Source: Bacteroidaceae bacterium
GTDB lineage: Bacteria > Bacteroidota > Bacteroidia > Bacteroidales > Bacteroidaceae
Reading direction: 5' to 3'
Assembly: GCA_024401095.1 (NCBI GenBank)
Contig: JAKSLR010000002.1
Span: 1 to 64,000, forward strand
DNA: 64,000 nucleotides
The position numbers and the translations under genes were made by a program. This document shows, one piece after another, positions 45,969 through 54,803 of the stretch. Each line of letters begins with the position of its first letter. Within the stretch, counting starts at the first letter, position 1. Below the pieces are notes generated by a model. It worked only from the letters and a program-made list of their open reading frames with translations. It did not search any database and had not been told where the DNA came from.

Positions 45969-48233
45969 TTATTTTTGAGGTTGGTCTGTCATCTCTATCT
46001 GCAGCAGTCCGCCAGCTTCGAGTTGTGCATGGGTAAAGAATGGCTCGCTAAGTTCTTCACCATTCAGATGGATAGCCTTGATGTATTTGTTTTTCTTGGA
46101 ATTATTCAGGGTGGCAATGGTAAAGTTCTTGCCGTTTGGCAGGTGAATAATGGCTTCCTTGAACAAAGGACGGCCAATGCTATACACAGGATTACCTGCA
46201 CATACCTGATAGAATCCCATAGCGTTCAGGATATACCAAGCCGACATCTGACCGCAGTCTTCATTACCTGACAAGCCATCTGGTGCGATGAAATACAGGG
46301 TGTGCAGAATCTGGTCTACCAGTTCCTGAGTCTTCCAAGGCTGTCCCAGATAATTGTAGAAATGGGTAATGTGGTGGCTTGGCTCATTACCATGTGCATA
46401 CTGTCCGATAAGGCCAGAGATATCGGCAGAGACATTGTCTCCTTCCATCTCAGATGAAGCGGTGAACAGCTCGTCCAGCTTCTTGATCATGCCTTCCTTG
46501 CCTCCGTGAAGTTCGGCCAGTCCCATAGGATCGTGTGGAACGAACCAGCTCCACTGGTAGGAGTTGCCTTCGCAGAAGTCGTCTACTCGGTGCTCAGAAT
46601 GGTTCGGGCTGAATGGGGTCCTCCATTCACCGGCCAGGCTCTTGCCACGCATGAAACCAATTTCTGGGTCAAAGTAGTTCTTGTAGTTCTTGGCATAACC
46701 CGCATAGCGAACGGCATCTTCCTTCTTTCCCAGAGAGTCTGCCAGAACAGAGATACACCAGTCGTTGAACGCATATTCCAACCCTTTGGCTACAGCCTCA
46801 TTATCCTTGTCGCAAGGCACATAGCCCACCTCGTGGTTATACTTGCGTCCTATAGGCATGATGTAAGGGTACAGCCATTCAGGACATGCTTCTGTAATGC
46901 CTTCCGTGCTGTATTCTGCTGCGCGGAGAGCTGCTTTGTAGGCTTCTTCAATGTCATAGTTCCTGTAGCCTTTTACATAGTTGTCTGCCAGCAGGGATAC
47001 ATAGTGATAGCCAATCATGCAGCCGGTATAGTTGGCGCCACAATCCCATTTTGGTACTACGCCACCTTCCTGACCTTTCTTGATGAGTGAGCGTATATAA
47101 GCCTCGTTCTGGTTTGGCTCCAGAATGCTGACCAATGGGTGTAGGGCACGGTGAGTATCCCACAGCGAGAATGTAGTATAGATAGGGTCATTCACATCAC
47201 CTTGGTGTACTTTCAGGTCCATGCCCAGGTAGCGTCCGTCTGCATCCTGGAACAGATTTGGGCTGAAGTTGGTGTGATAGAGGGCTGTATAGAAGATTTT
47301 GCGCTGATCCTCGTCGTCCGTATCAATGTCTATTTTTTTCAGGCAGTCATTCCACAGCTTATGGGCAGCCTTGCGGGTACCTTCAAAGTCCCAGGCTGGC
47401 ATTTCTGCAGCCAGGTTCTTGGCAGCACCGTCATAGTCACAGCTGGAGATAGCGGTTTTCACATAAATCTCTTCCTGGTCTGTAGTTGCAAAGTGCAGCA
47501 ATACCTTGCAGCGAGGCTCAACTTTGTTTTCCAGTTGAATGGTGTCTCGTACAATTTCATAGGTAAAAGGCTTTGAGAACTGAGCCTGGAAATACAGATC
47601 CTGCTTGTATTCCCACCAGTTACTGCTCTTGAAGGCACGCAGGGTAGAGTCGTTCAGGATTTCCACTTCCATGCCCAGGTTGGTCTGGTCCTGAATGTTG
47701 TAATCTAAGTCTAGAATGAAACCTGCCTCGTCACTTTCTGGGAAAGTGTAGCGCTGAATAGAAGCTCGGGCAGTAGAGGTAAGCTCTGCCTTGACGCCAT
47801 AACGGTCCAGCATGACGCTGTAATAGCCAGGTTCTGCCACCTCATTGGTGTGAGAGAACTTGGATGCAAAGGCTGTGTGCTGTGCCTTCTCTTTTTCACC
47901 CACATAGCTGATGTCTTGCTTGCCTACGGTAGGCATGAGCAGGAAATCACCAAAATCTGCACATCCGGTACCGCTCAGTCGGGTGTGACTGAAGCCATTG
48001 ATGGAATCATCTTCGTAATAATACCCGGAGCAGGCATCCCAGTCGTGAATACGGGTGTCTGGTCCCGGTTGAATCATACCGTGAGGAACCATGGCTCCGG
48101 GATGGGTATGTCCGTGTCCGCCGGTTCCTATGAATGGGTCTACAAACACGGTGTAGTCCTTCTCTTCTTGTTGCTGCTGGGCAGCACAGCCTACTAGGAG
48201 TGCTGCGCCCAGAATGAAATATAGTTTTTTCAT
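45969..48233 (-). CDS. GH92 alpha-mannosidase lipoprotein (second gene of operon)
   Basis: A 754-residue GH92 protein with a lipobox (ALLVGCAAQ), so membrane-anchored and probably on the outer membrane. Landmarks: FVDPFIGTGGHGHTHPGAMV, PHGMIQPGPDTR, QYAHGNEPSHHITHFYNYLG and SGNEDCGQMSAWYILNAMGF (Asn657-Glu658-Asp659). It lies 18 bp after the first GH92 gene. With its paralogues it should trim high-mannose glycans of differing linkage. Confidence 0.93.
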   Translation of the reverse strand: MKKLYFILGAALLVGCAAQQQQEEKDYTVFVDPFIGTGGHGHTHPGAMVPHGMIQPGPDTRIHDWDACSGYYYEDDSINGFSHTRLSGTGCADFGDFLLMPTVGKQDISYVGEKEKAQHTAFASKFSHTNEVAEPGYYSVMLDRYGVKAELTSTARASIQRYTFPESDEAGFILDLDYNIQDQTNLGMEVEILNDSTLRAFKSSNWWEYKQDLYFQAQFSKPFTYEIVRDTIQLENKVEPRCKVLLHFATTDQEEIYVKTAISSCDYDGAAKNLAAEMPAWDFEGTRKAAHKLWNDCLKKIDIDTDDEDQRKIFYTALYHTNFSPNLFQDADGRYLGMDLKVHQGDVNDPIYTTFSLWDTHRALHPLVSILEPNQNEAYIRSLIKKGQEGGVVPKWDCGANYTGCMIGYHYVSLLADNYVKGYRNYDIEEAYKAALRAAEYSTEGITEACPEWLYPYIMPIGRKYNHEVGYVPCDKDNEAVAKGLEYAFNDWCISVLADSLGKKEDAVRYAGYAKNYKNYFDPEIGFMRGKSLAGEWRTPFSPNHSEHRVDDFCEGNSYQWSWFVPHDPMGLAELHGGKEGMIKKLDELFTASSEMEGDNVSADISGLIGQYAHGNEPSHHITHFYNYLGQPWKTQELVDQILHTLYFIAPDGLSGNEDCGQMSAWYILNAMGFYQVCAGNPVYSIGRPLFKEAIIHLPNGKNFTIATLNNSKKNKYIKAIHLNGEELSEPFFTHAQLEAGGLLQIEMTDQPQK

Positions 48234-48251
48234 TTTCGTTTTGTTTGCGTG

Positions 48252-50474
48252 TTATTCCCACCAAGGCTTGGCTGGTGCTGCACCCATCTCCATTTCCAGG
48301 GTGGCACCGCTCATGATCTGCTCGTGGGTGATGAAGCTCTTGTCCAGTGGCTTCCCGTTCAGTTTTACGCTCTGGACATAGATGTTCTCTGCTGTCAGGT
48401 TATTGGCCTTGACTGTAAAGGTCTTGCCATTCTCCAAATGCATGCGAACTTCTGGGAACATAGGAGAACCAATCTCGTATTCCCCGCTGATGGCGTTCAT
48501 TGGGTAGAAGCCCATGGCACTGAAGACATACCAGGCTGAGGTCTGGCCGCAGTCTTCGTTTCCGCAAAGACCGGCAGGAGTGTTCAGGTAGAGCTCGTTC
48601 ATGACCTGCTTGGCATATTTCTGTGCCTTGTCTGGCTGGCCTACTTTGTTCCACAGATAGATCACGTGGTGACTTGGCTCGTTTCCGTGTGCGTACTGGC
48701 CAATCATACCGGTACTGAACAGTGGTAAATCAGCATCAGCTGCAGGATTGTAGGTGAACATGGAATCCAGTTTCTCTGTGAAACGCTCCTTGCCGCCTAC
48801 CAGTTCCATAAGGCCTGGGATATCGTGCTGTACCGACCAGAAGTAGTGCCATGCATTGCTTTCACAGATAGGCTCTGTGTATTCGTCTGGGTTAAATGGA
48901 GAGATGAATTTACCCTCCCCGTTTCGTGGCTGCATGAAGCTAGATGCCGGGTTATAGACATTCTTGTAATTCTGGCTACGCTTATAGAATTCATCGGCAA
49001 TGACCTGCTTTCCCATCTTCTTGGCCATTTCTGCGATACAGAAATCGTCGAAAGCATATTCCAGGGTACGGCTCAGTGACCAGTTGTCTGCATTGTATTC
49101 ATCTACGTCTTCATAGGAAATCCAGCCCAGTTTCTTGTACTGGCCAATGCCGCGGTAGTCGTCTAGGTTCGCTGTCTTGACGCAGGCTTCCAGTGCCTTC
49201 TCAGGATCAAATCCCTGAATGCCCTTCAGATAAGCATCGGCAATGACTGCAGCTGCATGATAGCCTATCATCATGTCTGTCTCGCCGCCCCACATGTTCC
49301 AGACAGGGAGTCGGCCGTTCTGCTCATAGAAGGCCAGGAAAGAGTTCACCATGTCGGCATCACGACTTGGCATGATACAGGTGTAGAGTGGGTGGGCAGC
49401 ACGGAATGTATCCCAAATAGAGAATGTGCTGTAGTTCTGCCATCCGTCAGCCTTATGGTTCTGCTTGTCCGGTCCACGGTAGCCTCCGTCCACATCACAG
49501 AACAGGGTAGGAGCTATCATGGCATGGTACATGGCGGTATAGAAAATGGCACGCTGGTCTGGTGTACCACCTACAACTTCAATGGTACCCAATTCCTTGT
49601 TCCAGGCTTCTGTGGTCTGTGCCAGTACCTGGTCAAAGTTGTCTTCTGGAACCTCTGCCTTCAGATTGGCCAGTGCAGCTTCCTCGCTGGTAGGAGAAAG
49701 GGCTGTGCTCAACGTAATCTGTTCATCCTTCTGAGTCTTGAAGTGGAAAGTGGCTACGATAGCCTTTCCTATCTTCTGGCCTTCTTTCTGGGTGTCTGTA
49801 GAATCTATTTCTACACTATCGAACGGACGGGAGAAGCGTGTGCAGAAATACAGGCGTTGGTCACGGCACCATCCTTCAGAGAAACGGTAGCCTGCCACGG
49901 TACGGTCATCAATGACTTTCAGTTCAGTGTCATCGGTGAAATCCCAGTTCATGGCTTTCTTCAAGTTTACGATGACTGCGGCATCGCCTTCTGGGAATGT
50001 GTAGCGCTGTACGCCTACACGAGGGGTAGCGGTCAGCTCCACGTTAATGTCGTAATCGGTGAGGCGAACCTGATAATATCCGGCACGAGCTTGTTCGTCA
50101 TTATGTGAAAACTTGGAATAGATGCCCAGCTCTCCTTCCTGTGATTTGGCAGGAAGCATGACAGGCATGATGAGAACGTCATATAAGTCTCCTGCTCCTG
50201 TGCCGGAAAGGTGTGTGTGGCTAAAGCCGGCAATCGTACTGTCTGGGTAAAAATAACCCGCAATGCGATCCCATCCGGCATAACCGTTGTCAGGACTTAA
50301 TTGTACCATACCGAATGGGGCTTGTGCTCCCGGATAAGTGTTGCCGGTGAAATCTGTGCCAATCATCGGATTTGCCTCTTCTGCATAATTTGTTTCAGCA
50401 AGAGGTTTGTCTGTGTTGCAGGCCAGGAACGCCAGTCCTGTAAGGCTGCAAAGAAGTGCTTTTGTGAGTTTCAT
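48252..50474 (-). CDS. GH92 alpha-mannosidase lipoprotein (first gene of operon)
   Basis: A 740-residue GH92 protein with lipobox LAFLACN. Landmarks: NPMIGTDFTGNTYPGAQAPF, GMVQLSPDNGYAGWDRIAGY, QYAHGNEPSHHVIYLWNKVG and CGNEDCGQTSAWYVFSAMGF (Asn639-Glu640-Asp641). It has a canonical promoter 26 bp upstream and is divergent from susC across ~880 bp of repeat-rich DNA. Confidence 0.93.
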   Translation of the reverse strand: MKLTKALLCSLTGLAFLACNTDKPLAETNYAEEANPMIGTDFTGNTYPGAQAPFGMVQLSPDNGYAGWDRIAGYFYPDSTIAGFSHTHLSGTGAGDLYDVLIMPVMLPAKSQEGELGIYSKFSHNDEQARAGYYQVRLTDYDINVELTATPRVGVQRYTFPEGDAAVIVNLKKAMNWDFTDDTELKVIDDRTVAGYRFSEGWCRDQRLYFCTRFSRPFDSVEIDSTDTQKEGQKIGKAIVATFHFKTQKDEQITLSTALSPTSEEAALANLKAEVPEDNFDQVLAQTTEAWNKELGTIEVVGGTPDQRAIFYTAMYHAMIAPTLFCDVDGGYRGPDKQNHKADGWQNYSTFSIWDTFRAAHPLYTCIMPSRDADMVNSFLAFYEQNGRLPVWNMWGGETDMMIGYHAAAVIADAYLKGIQGFDPEKALEACVKTANLDDYRGIGQYKKLGWISYEDVDEYNADNWSLSRTLEYAFDDFCIAEMAKKMGKQVIADEFYKRSQNYKNVYNPASSFMQPRNGEGKFISPFNPDEYTEPICESNAWHYFWSVQHDIPGLMELVGGKERFTEKLDSMFTYNPAADADLPLFSTGMIGQYAHGNEPSHHVIYLWNKVGQPDKAQKYAKQVMNELYLNTPAGLCGNEDCGQTSAWYVFSAMGFYPMNAISGEYEIGSPMFPEVRMHLENGKTFTVKANNLTAENIYVQSVKLNGKPLDKSFITHEQIMSGATLEMEMGAAPAKPWWE

Positions 50475-50499
50475 GATTTTAGGTTTTCGCTTAATGGGG

Positions 50500-50531
50500 C
50501 AAAAGTACCCATTTTTCTTAAGTTGACCAAA
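50500..50531 (-). promoter_or_regulatory. Canonical promoter of the GH92 operon
   Basis: On the minus strand TTTG (50528-50531), a 20-nt spacer and TACTTTTG (50500-50507) match the consensus. The -7 box is 25 bp before the ATG. Confidence 0.8.
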
Positions 50532-50550
50532 TTTTTATATAAAAAGTGGG

Positions 50551-50715
50551 CAACACCTATCACAACACCCTACCCAACACCCTACCCAATTTTTGGTGGA
50601 GAAGACAAAATGCCGTGATAGGTGTGTGATAGGTGTTGTGATAGGTGTTAAGGCAACACCTATCATGGCTATATGTCCATAAATCAGTGGTTTAAGTAGT
50701 AAGGTGATAGGTGTT
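50551..50715. repeat. 12-bp GTGATAGGTGTT repeats in both orientations
   Basis: Three direct 12-bp units CAACACCTATCA and CAACACCCTACC (twice) occupy 50551-50586. Three units of GTGATAGGTGT(T) occupy 50615-50649. A single inverse copy lies at 50654-50665 and one more direct copy at 50704-50715, followed by GGC and seven T. The first block begins 20 bp from the -33 box of the GH92 promoter. They could be operators, a fold-back structure or a slippage-prone array. Confidence 0.85.
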
Positions 50716-50793
50716 GGCTTTTTTTATGAAAAACTTTTTCTTGAATTTATCATAGCTTATCGCTGGCTTCTGTCACTACTTAAGCTGGAAAAA

Positions 50794-50853
50794 GTCCGTA
50801 GGGGCGGACTCCTTTGTCCGTCCTTACGGACTGGCCTGTCCGTCAAGCCGGAC
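50794..50853. repeat. Three 16-bp palindromes at exact 22-bp spacing
   Basis: Units of form GTCCGTNNNNNCGGAC start at 50794, 50816 and 50838, separated by six bases (TCCTTT, TGGCCT). Each can form a 5-6-bp hairpin. The 22-bp step equals two helical turns. They are G/C-rich in A/T-rich surroundings and resemble dispersed REP-like palindromes I recall from other gut bacteria. Confidence 0.85.
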
Positions 50854-51217
50854 AATTCGGTTTCTTAAGAGGTACTTTTTGTCGCCCTCTCTGAATGCTT
50901 ATGTTTTATTAAAAGCGAAAACAAATTTGGCACTTCCCGATTCTAAATCCGAACCTGTTATAATTGCTCGTAGTTAGTGTTTGTGCTAATGAAATTTCTT
51001 TACGCTTTATGGTTGAACTGAGCTTTGTCTGGTGATGGAAGTATGTGATTGTTTCTATTGTATTTGTATCTGTTATCTGGCTGATATTCTATGTAAATCA
51101 TCTACTCCTAAATATGTTTCTTTTTCCGACCAAAATCATTGTGTGCGATACCAAAACACTTTTTGAACTTTCGTTTGTTAAAAATCGGCGAAATGTCTGA
51201 TTTTTCTTATTTAAAAT

Positions 51218-51248
51218 GTTGGAAAATGTGAAAAAAAGATTATCTTTG
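51218..51248 (+). promoter_or_regulatory. Promoter of susC
   Basis: A TTG-type -33 (GTTG, 51218-51221), a 19-nt spacer and TATCTTTG (51241-51248) fit the consensus and leave a leader of about 95 nt before the ATG at 51352. Confidence 0.65.
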
Positions 51249-51351
51249 CAAAGAATAAGGGGCCGATTGCCTCATTGCCTATGTGGGCAATTGGCATCAA
51301 ACCTTAGGAAAACTTATTATTAACTATTATAAACACCAAAAAATTACAGTT

Positions 51352-54300
51352 ATGTCTAAAAGACTTTTATCAGTCAGCATTTTGCTTGCAGCCATGAGCG
51401 CAGCTCCAGTTGTAGCAAATGCAGCTACAGACAATGTAGCAGGTGTGCATGCCACACAGCAAAGCAGTACTTGTAAGGGTGTTGTAATCGACGCTACAGG
51501 TGAGCCTATCATTGGTGCATCTGTTCTCGTTAAGGGTACAACTACCGGTACTATCACTGACTTTGACGGTAATTTTGAGATCCCTAATGTATCCAAGGGT
51601 GCTACTCTGGTAATCTCTTTCGTAGGTTACAAGACCCAGGAGGTTGTTTGGAACGGCCAGGCACTGAATGTTACATTGGCAGATGACACAGCTCTTCTGG
51701 ATGAAGTTGTAGTAACCGCACTCGGTATGAAGCGTTCTACCAAGGCTCTGGGTTATGCAATGACAGAGATGAAGGGTGATGAATTGAATGCGAACGTGAT
51801 CAACCCAGTACAGGCCCTCCAGGGTAAGGTTGCCGGCGTTGATATTTCATCTTCAGATGGTGGTATGTTCGGTGCATCTAAGATTTTGATCCGTGGTGCT
51901 TCTACTTTGAATTCGAACAACCAGCCTATCTACGTTATTGACGGTGTTATCTTGGATAACGGTATCGTTGAGAACGATGCTGACTGGGCAACTGGTGCTC
52001 AGAACTACGGTAACGAGTTGAAGAACTTGAACCCTGATGATTTCGAAACAGTATCTGTATTGAAGGGTGCTGCTGCAACTGCACTTTACGGTTCTCGTGG
52101 TTTGAACGGTGCTGTCGTTATCACTACCAAGAGTGGTAAGGGCAAGAAGGGTCTTGGCGTTAACTTCACTCAGACCTTCGGTTTTGATAAGGTAACCAGC
52201 ACTCCACATTTGCAGAATCAGTATGCAGAGGGTTACTTCCCTGGCTATGCATCTGGTAATAACCCATTCGATATTAATGAAATTTACTGGAAGAACAGCG
52301 CAGGTGTCCCATCTTATAAGGTATTGAGCGATTACGGTGATACTGGCGTGGCTTGGGGTCCTTCTTTCGAGTACTTGCAGTCACTGGGTGGCATTGAGTG
52401 GTACAATGGTGAGGTTATTCCTGCAAAGGCATACGCAAACAACTTCAAGGATGCTTATGACACTGGCTTCAATAGCAATACTAACGTAGCAATCAGTGGT
52501 GGTAATGATACTACTACTTTCTATACTTCTTTGTCTTATAAGTATTCTAATGGTACTTTGCCAAACAACTCATTCGACCGTTTCTCTGTATTGGCTAAGG
52601 CTTCTCACAAGCTGTCTAAGGATGTTGAGTTGGAGGCTAGTATGACCTTCACTAACTCTACTCCTCGTAATGCTCAGCCAAATATCGGTGAGAACTTCTT
52701 CGGTGGAACTTGGGATCGTACTTACGATGCAAAGTATTTCCGTGACAAGTATAAGGGTGACAACCACGGTGGTATGGCTTCTACTAGCTATGGTGACCAG
52801 TGGGGTTATGTTCCTGGTCGTGGCACATGGTGGTCAATCTGGGAGAATGACTATCGTCGCAAGGAGACCGTTGTACGTCCTAACTTGAAGTTGACTGCAC
52901 AGATCACTCCATGGTTGAAGTGGGTGACCGAAGGTAGCTACAACTACTACTATGTACGTTCTGAGGGCAAGACTCCAGGTTCTGGCTACGCTAACAAGGG
53001 TGGTGGCTACAGCATCGGTTTCGATAACAAGGAGCAGATCAACCTGAATACTAACTTCATGTTCGATAAGGATATCAACGAGGCATTCCACATGAACGGT
53101 TTCGTACGTTATGAGTTTTATCACAACTACCAGACTGCAATGAGCTCTAGCACTAAGGGTGAGCTTATCATGCCTAACCAGTACTTCCTGGCTAACGGTA
53201 AGGATGGTTACTCTACCAGCGCTAAGGTTTACGGTGAGAAGACTATCCAGTCTGTTGCTGCTCAGATCGGCTTCAGCTACAAGGATCAGTTGTTCGTTGA
53301 TGTAACCGGCCGTAATGACTGGTCTTCATCTCTGGTTTACTCTGATGGTCACGGTACTTACTCATACTTCTACCCATCTATCAATGCTTCTTGGTTGATC
53401 CATGAGACATTCAAGGAGAAGTTGCCAGAATTCATTTCATTCTGGAAGGTTCGTGGTTCTATCGCTCAGGTAGGTAACGATACTGATTCATACAAGATCA
53501 ACTCTGCATACGGTTTGTCTTCATTCACTGGTGCTAACGGTTCTTATTATGCTACTTCTCTGCCAAGTACTACTTATTCTCAGAACCTGAAGCCAGAGCG
53601 TAAGACCTCTTGGGAGCTTGGTACTGACTTCCGTATCTTGAGAAACCGCATCGGTCTGGACTTCACTTATTATAAGGAAAATACTCGTGACCAGATCATG
53701 ACCGTTTCAATTCCTTCAGTTTCTGGTTACAGCAGTGCATTGATCAACGCTGGTAACATCCAGAACTCTGGTGTGGAGGTAGCTTTGAATACTACTCCTA
53801 TTGAGACTAAGGACTGGACTTGGGATTTGAACTTCACTTATACCAAGAACTCTTCTAAGATTGTTGAGCTGAGTCCACTGGTAGCCAACTATATTACATT
53901 GCAGGGTTACGTTGACTACGGTAACTACCGTATCGGTTCTGTAGCTAAGGTAGATGGTGCTTATGGTACCTTGATGACCGATGCTGCTCCTGCTAAGGAT
54001 AAGGCTTCTGGCATGAACGTTTTGAACTGGTCTGATAGCCGTCGTTTCGCTTACACCAAGCGTAATGGTACTGTTGAGGAAGTAGGTACAATGATGCCTG
54101 ACTTCTTGGGTTCTGTTAACACTAGTTTGAAGTACAAGAACTGGACATTGCGTGCAAGCTTCGATATGCGCTTCGGTGGTAAGGTTGCTTCTTACGGTTC
54201 TCACTATGGTACTGCTTACGGTTACACTGAGACTTCTCTGAAGGGTCGTGATGAAGCTCATGGTGGTATTACCTGGACTTCTAAGTTCGATGGTGTAACT

Positions 54301-54771
54301 TATCACGATGGTGTTATTCCAGAAGGTGTGATTTTGTCTGGTACTCAGATCAGCCAGCCTGATGGTTCTAAGTATGTAGTTGCTTCTGGCAGCGCTTCTC
54401 CTAACGGTGAAAGCTATGCTGAGTTGGTTGGTAAGGGTGTTATCGAGCCTTCACACGCTGGTACATGGACTTACTTCAACAATAGCTGGGGTCAGGCAGT
54501 TGCAAATGATAACTGGTTCGTAACTCTGAACTACATCGCATTCCGTGATCTGTCTCTGTCTTACGCTGTTCCTTCTAAGTTCGCTAACAAGATTGGTGCT
54601 AAGTCTTTGAATATGACTGCTCAGGCACACAACTTGGGTTATCTGTTGAACAGCATGCCTAACAAGGAGAATCCAGAGGCAGTAGCTGGTACTGCAGCAG
54701 CTGAGTTCCGTATCCGTCAGTTCTCAGGTGTTACTACTAGCTTCACCTTCACTATCAATGCTAGCTTCTAA
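51352..54771 (+). CDS. SusC/RagA-type TonB-dependent outer-membrane glycan transporter
   Basis: A 1139-residue protein from ATG 51352 (MSKRLLSVSILLAAMSAAPV); a longer frame from 51283 runs through the leader. Signal peptide, then a CarboxypepD-like domain (VVIDATGEPIIGASVLVKGT, residues ~40-115), the TonB-box region DEVVVTALGMKRSTKALGY, a plug with the SusC-typical LQGKVAGVDISSSDGGMFGA and TALYGSRGLNGAVVITTKSG, and a C-terminal 22-strand barrel. It pairs with the SusD-like lid 32 bp downstream. Codons strongly favour AAG, AAC and GGT over AAA, AAT and GGA compared with neighbours, a mark of high expression. Confidence 0.97.
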   Translation: MSKRLLSVSILLAAMSAAPVVANAATDNVAGVHATQQSSTCKGVVIDATGEPIIGASVLVKGTTTGTITDFDGNFEIPNVSKGATLVISFVGYKTQEVVWNGQALNVTLADDTALLDEVVVTALGMKRSTKALGYAMTEMKGDELNANVINPVQALQGKVAGVDISSSDGGMFGASKILIRGASTLNSNNQPIYVIDGVILDNGIVENDADWATGAQNYGNELKNLNPDDFETVSVLKGAAATALYGSRGLNGAVVITTKSGKGKKGLGVNFTQTFGFDKVTSTPHLQNQYAEGYFPGYASGNNPFDINEIYWKNSAGVPSYKVLSDYGDTGVAWGPSFEYLQSLGGIEWYNGEVIPAKAYANNFKDAYDTGFNSNTNVAISGGNDTTTFYTSLSYKYSNGTLPNNSFDRFSVLAKASHKLSKDVELEASMTFTNSTPRNAQPNIGENFFGGTWDRTYDAKYFRDKYKGDNHGGMASTSYGDQWGYVPGRGTWWSIWENDYRRKETVVRPNLKLTAQITPWLKWVTEGSYNYYYVRSEGKTPGSGYANKGGGYSIGFDNKEQINLNTNFMFDKDINEAFHMNGFVRYEFYHNYQTAMSSSTKGELIMPNQYFLANGKDGYSTSAKVYGEKTIQSVAAQIGFSYKDQLFVDVTGRNDWSSSLVYSDGHGTYSYFYPSINASWLIHETFKEKLPEFISFWKVRGSIAQVGNDTDSYKINSAYGLSSFTGANGSYYATSLPSTTYSQNLKPERKTSWELGTDFRILRNRIGLDFTYYKENTRDQIMTVSIPSVSGYSSALINAGNIQNSGVEVALNTTPIETKDWTWDLNFTYTKNSSKIVELSPLVANYITLQGYVDYGNYRIGSVAKVDGAYGTLMTDAAPAKDKASGMNVLNWSDSRRFAYTKRNGTVEEVGTMMPDFLGSVNTSLKYKNWTLRASFDMRFGGKVASYGSHYGTAYGYTETSLKGRDEAHGGITWTSKFDGVTYHDGVIPEGVILSGTQISQPDGSKYVVASGSASPNGESYAELVGKGVIEPSHAGTWTYFNNSWGQAVANDNWFVTLNYIAFRDLSLSYAVPSKFANKIGAKSLNMTAQAHNLGYLLNSMPNKENPEAVAGTAAAEFRIRQFSGVTTSFTFTINASF

Positions 54772-54803
54772 TTTGTTTAACACAGATCTAATAATAGAAA
54801 GAT

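Larger units (their letters stand above)
50475..51351. other. Long divergent intergenic region between GH92 and SusC genes
   Basis: No gene is supported in these 877 bp. It holds the GH92 promoter (50500-50531), 12-bp repeats (50551-50715), three spaced palindromes (50794-50853) and the susC promoter (51218-51248). The 364 bp from 50854 to 51217 are A/T-rich with no clear element; a regulator site for the locus may lie there. The susC leader of about 95 nt has short inverted segments (GCCGATTGCC, GGGCAATTGGC). Confidence 0.8.

Noticed and set aside
50654..50722. Intrinsic terminator from the last inverse and direct 12-bp copies plus T-run
   Set aside because: The loop would be about 38 nt and no plus-strand gene lies upstream to terminate; counted as part of the repeat system instead.
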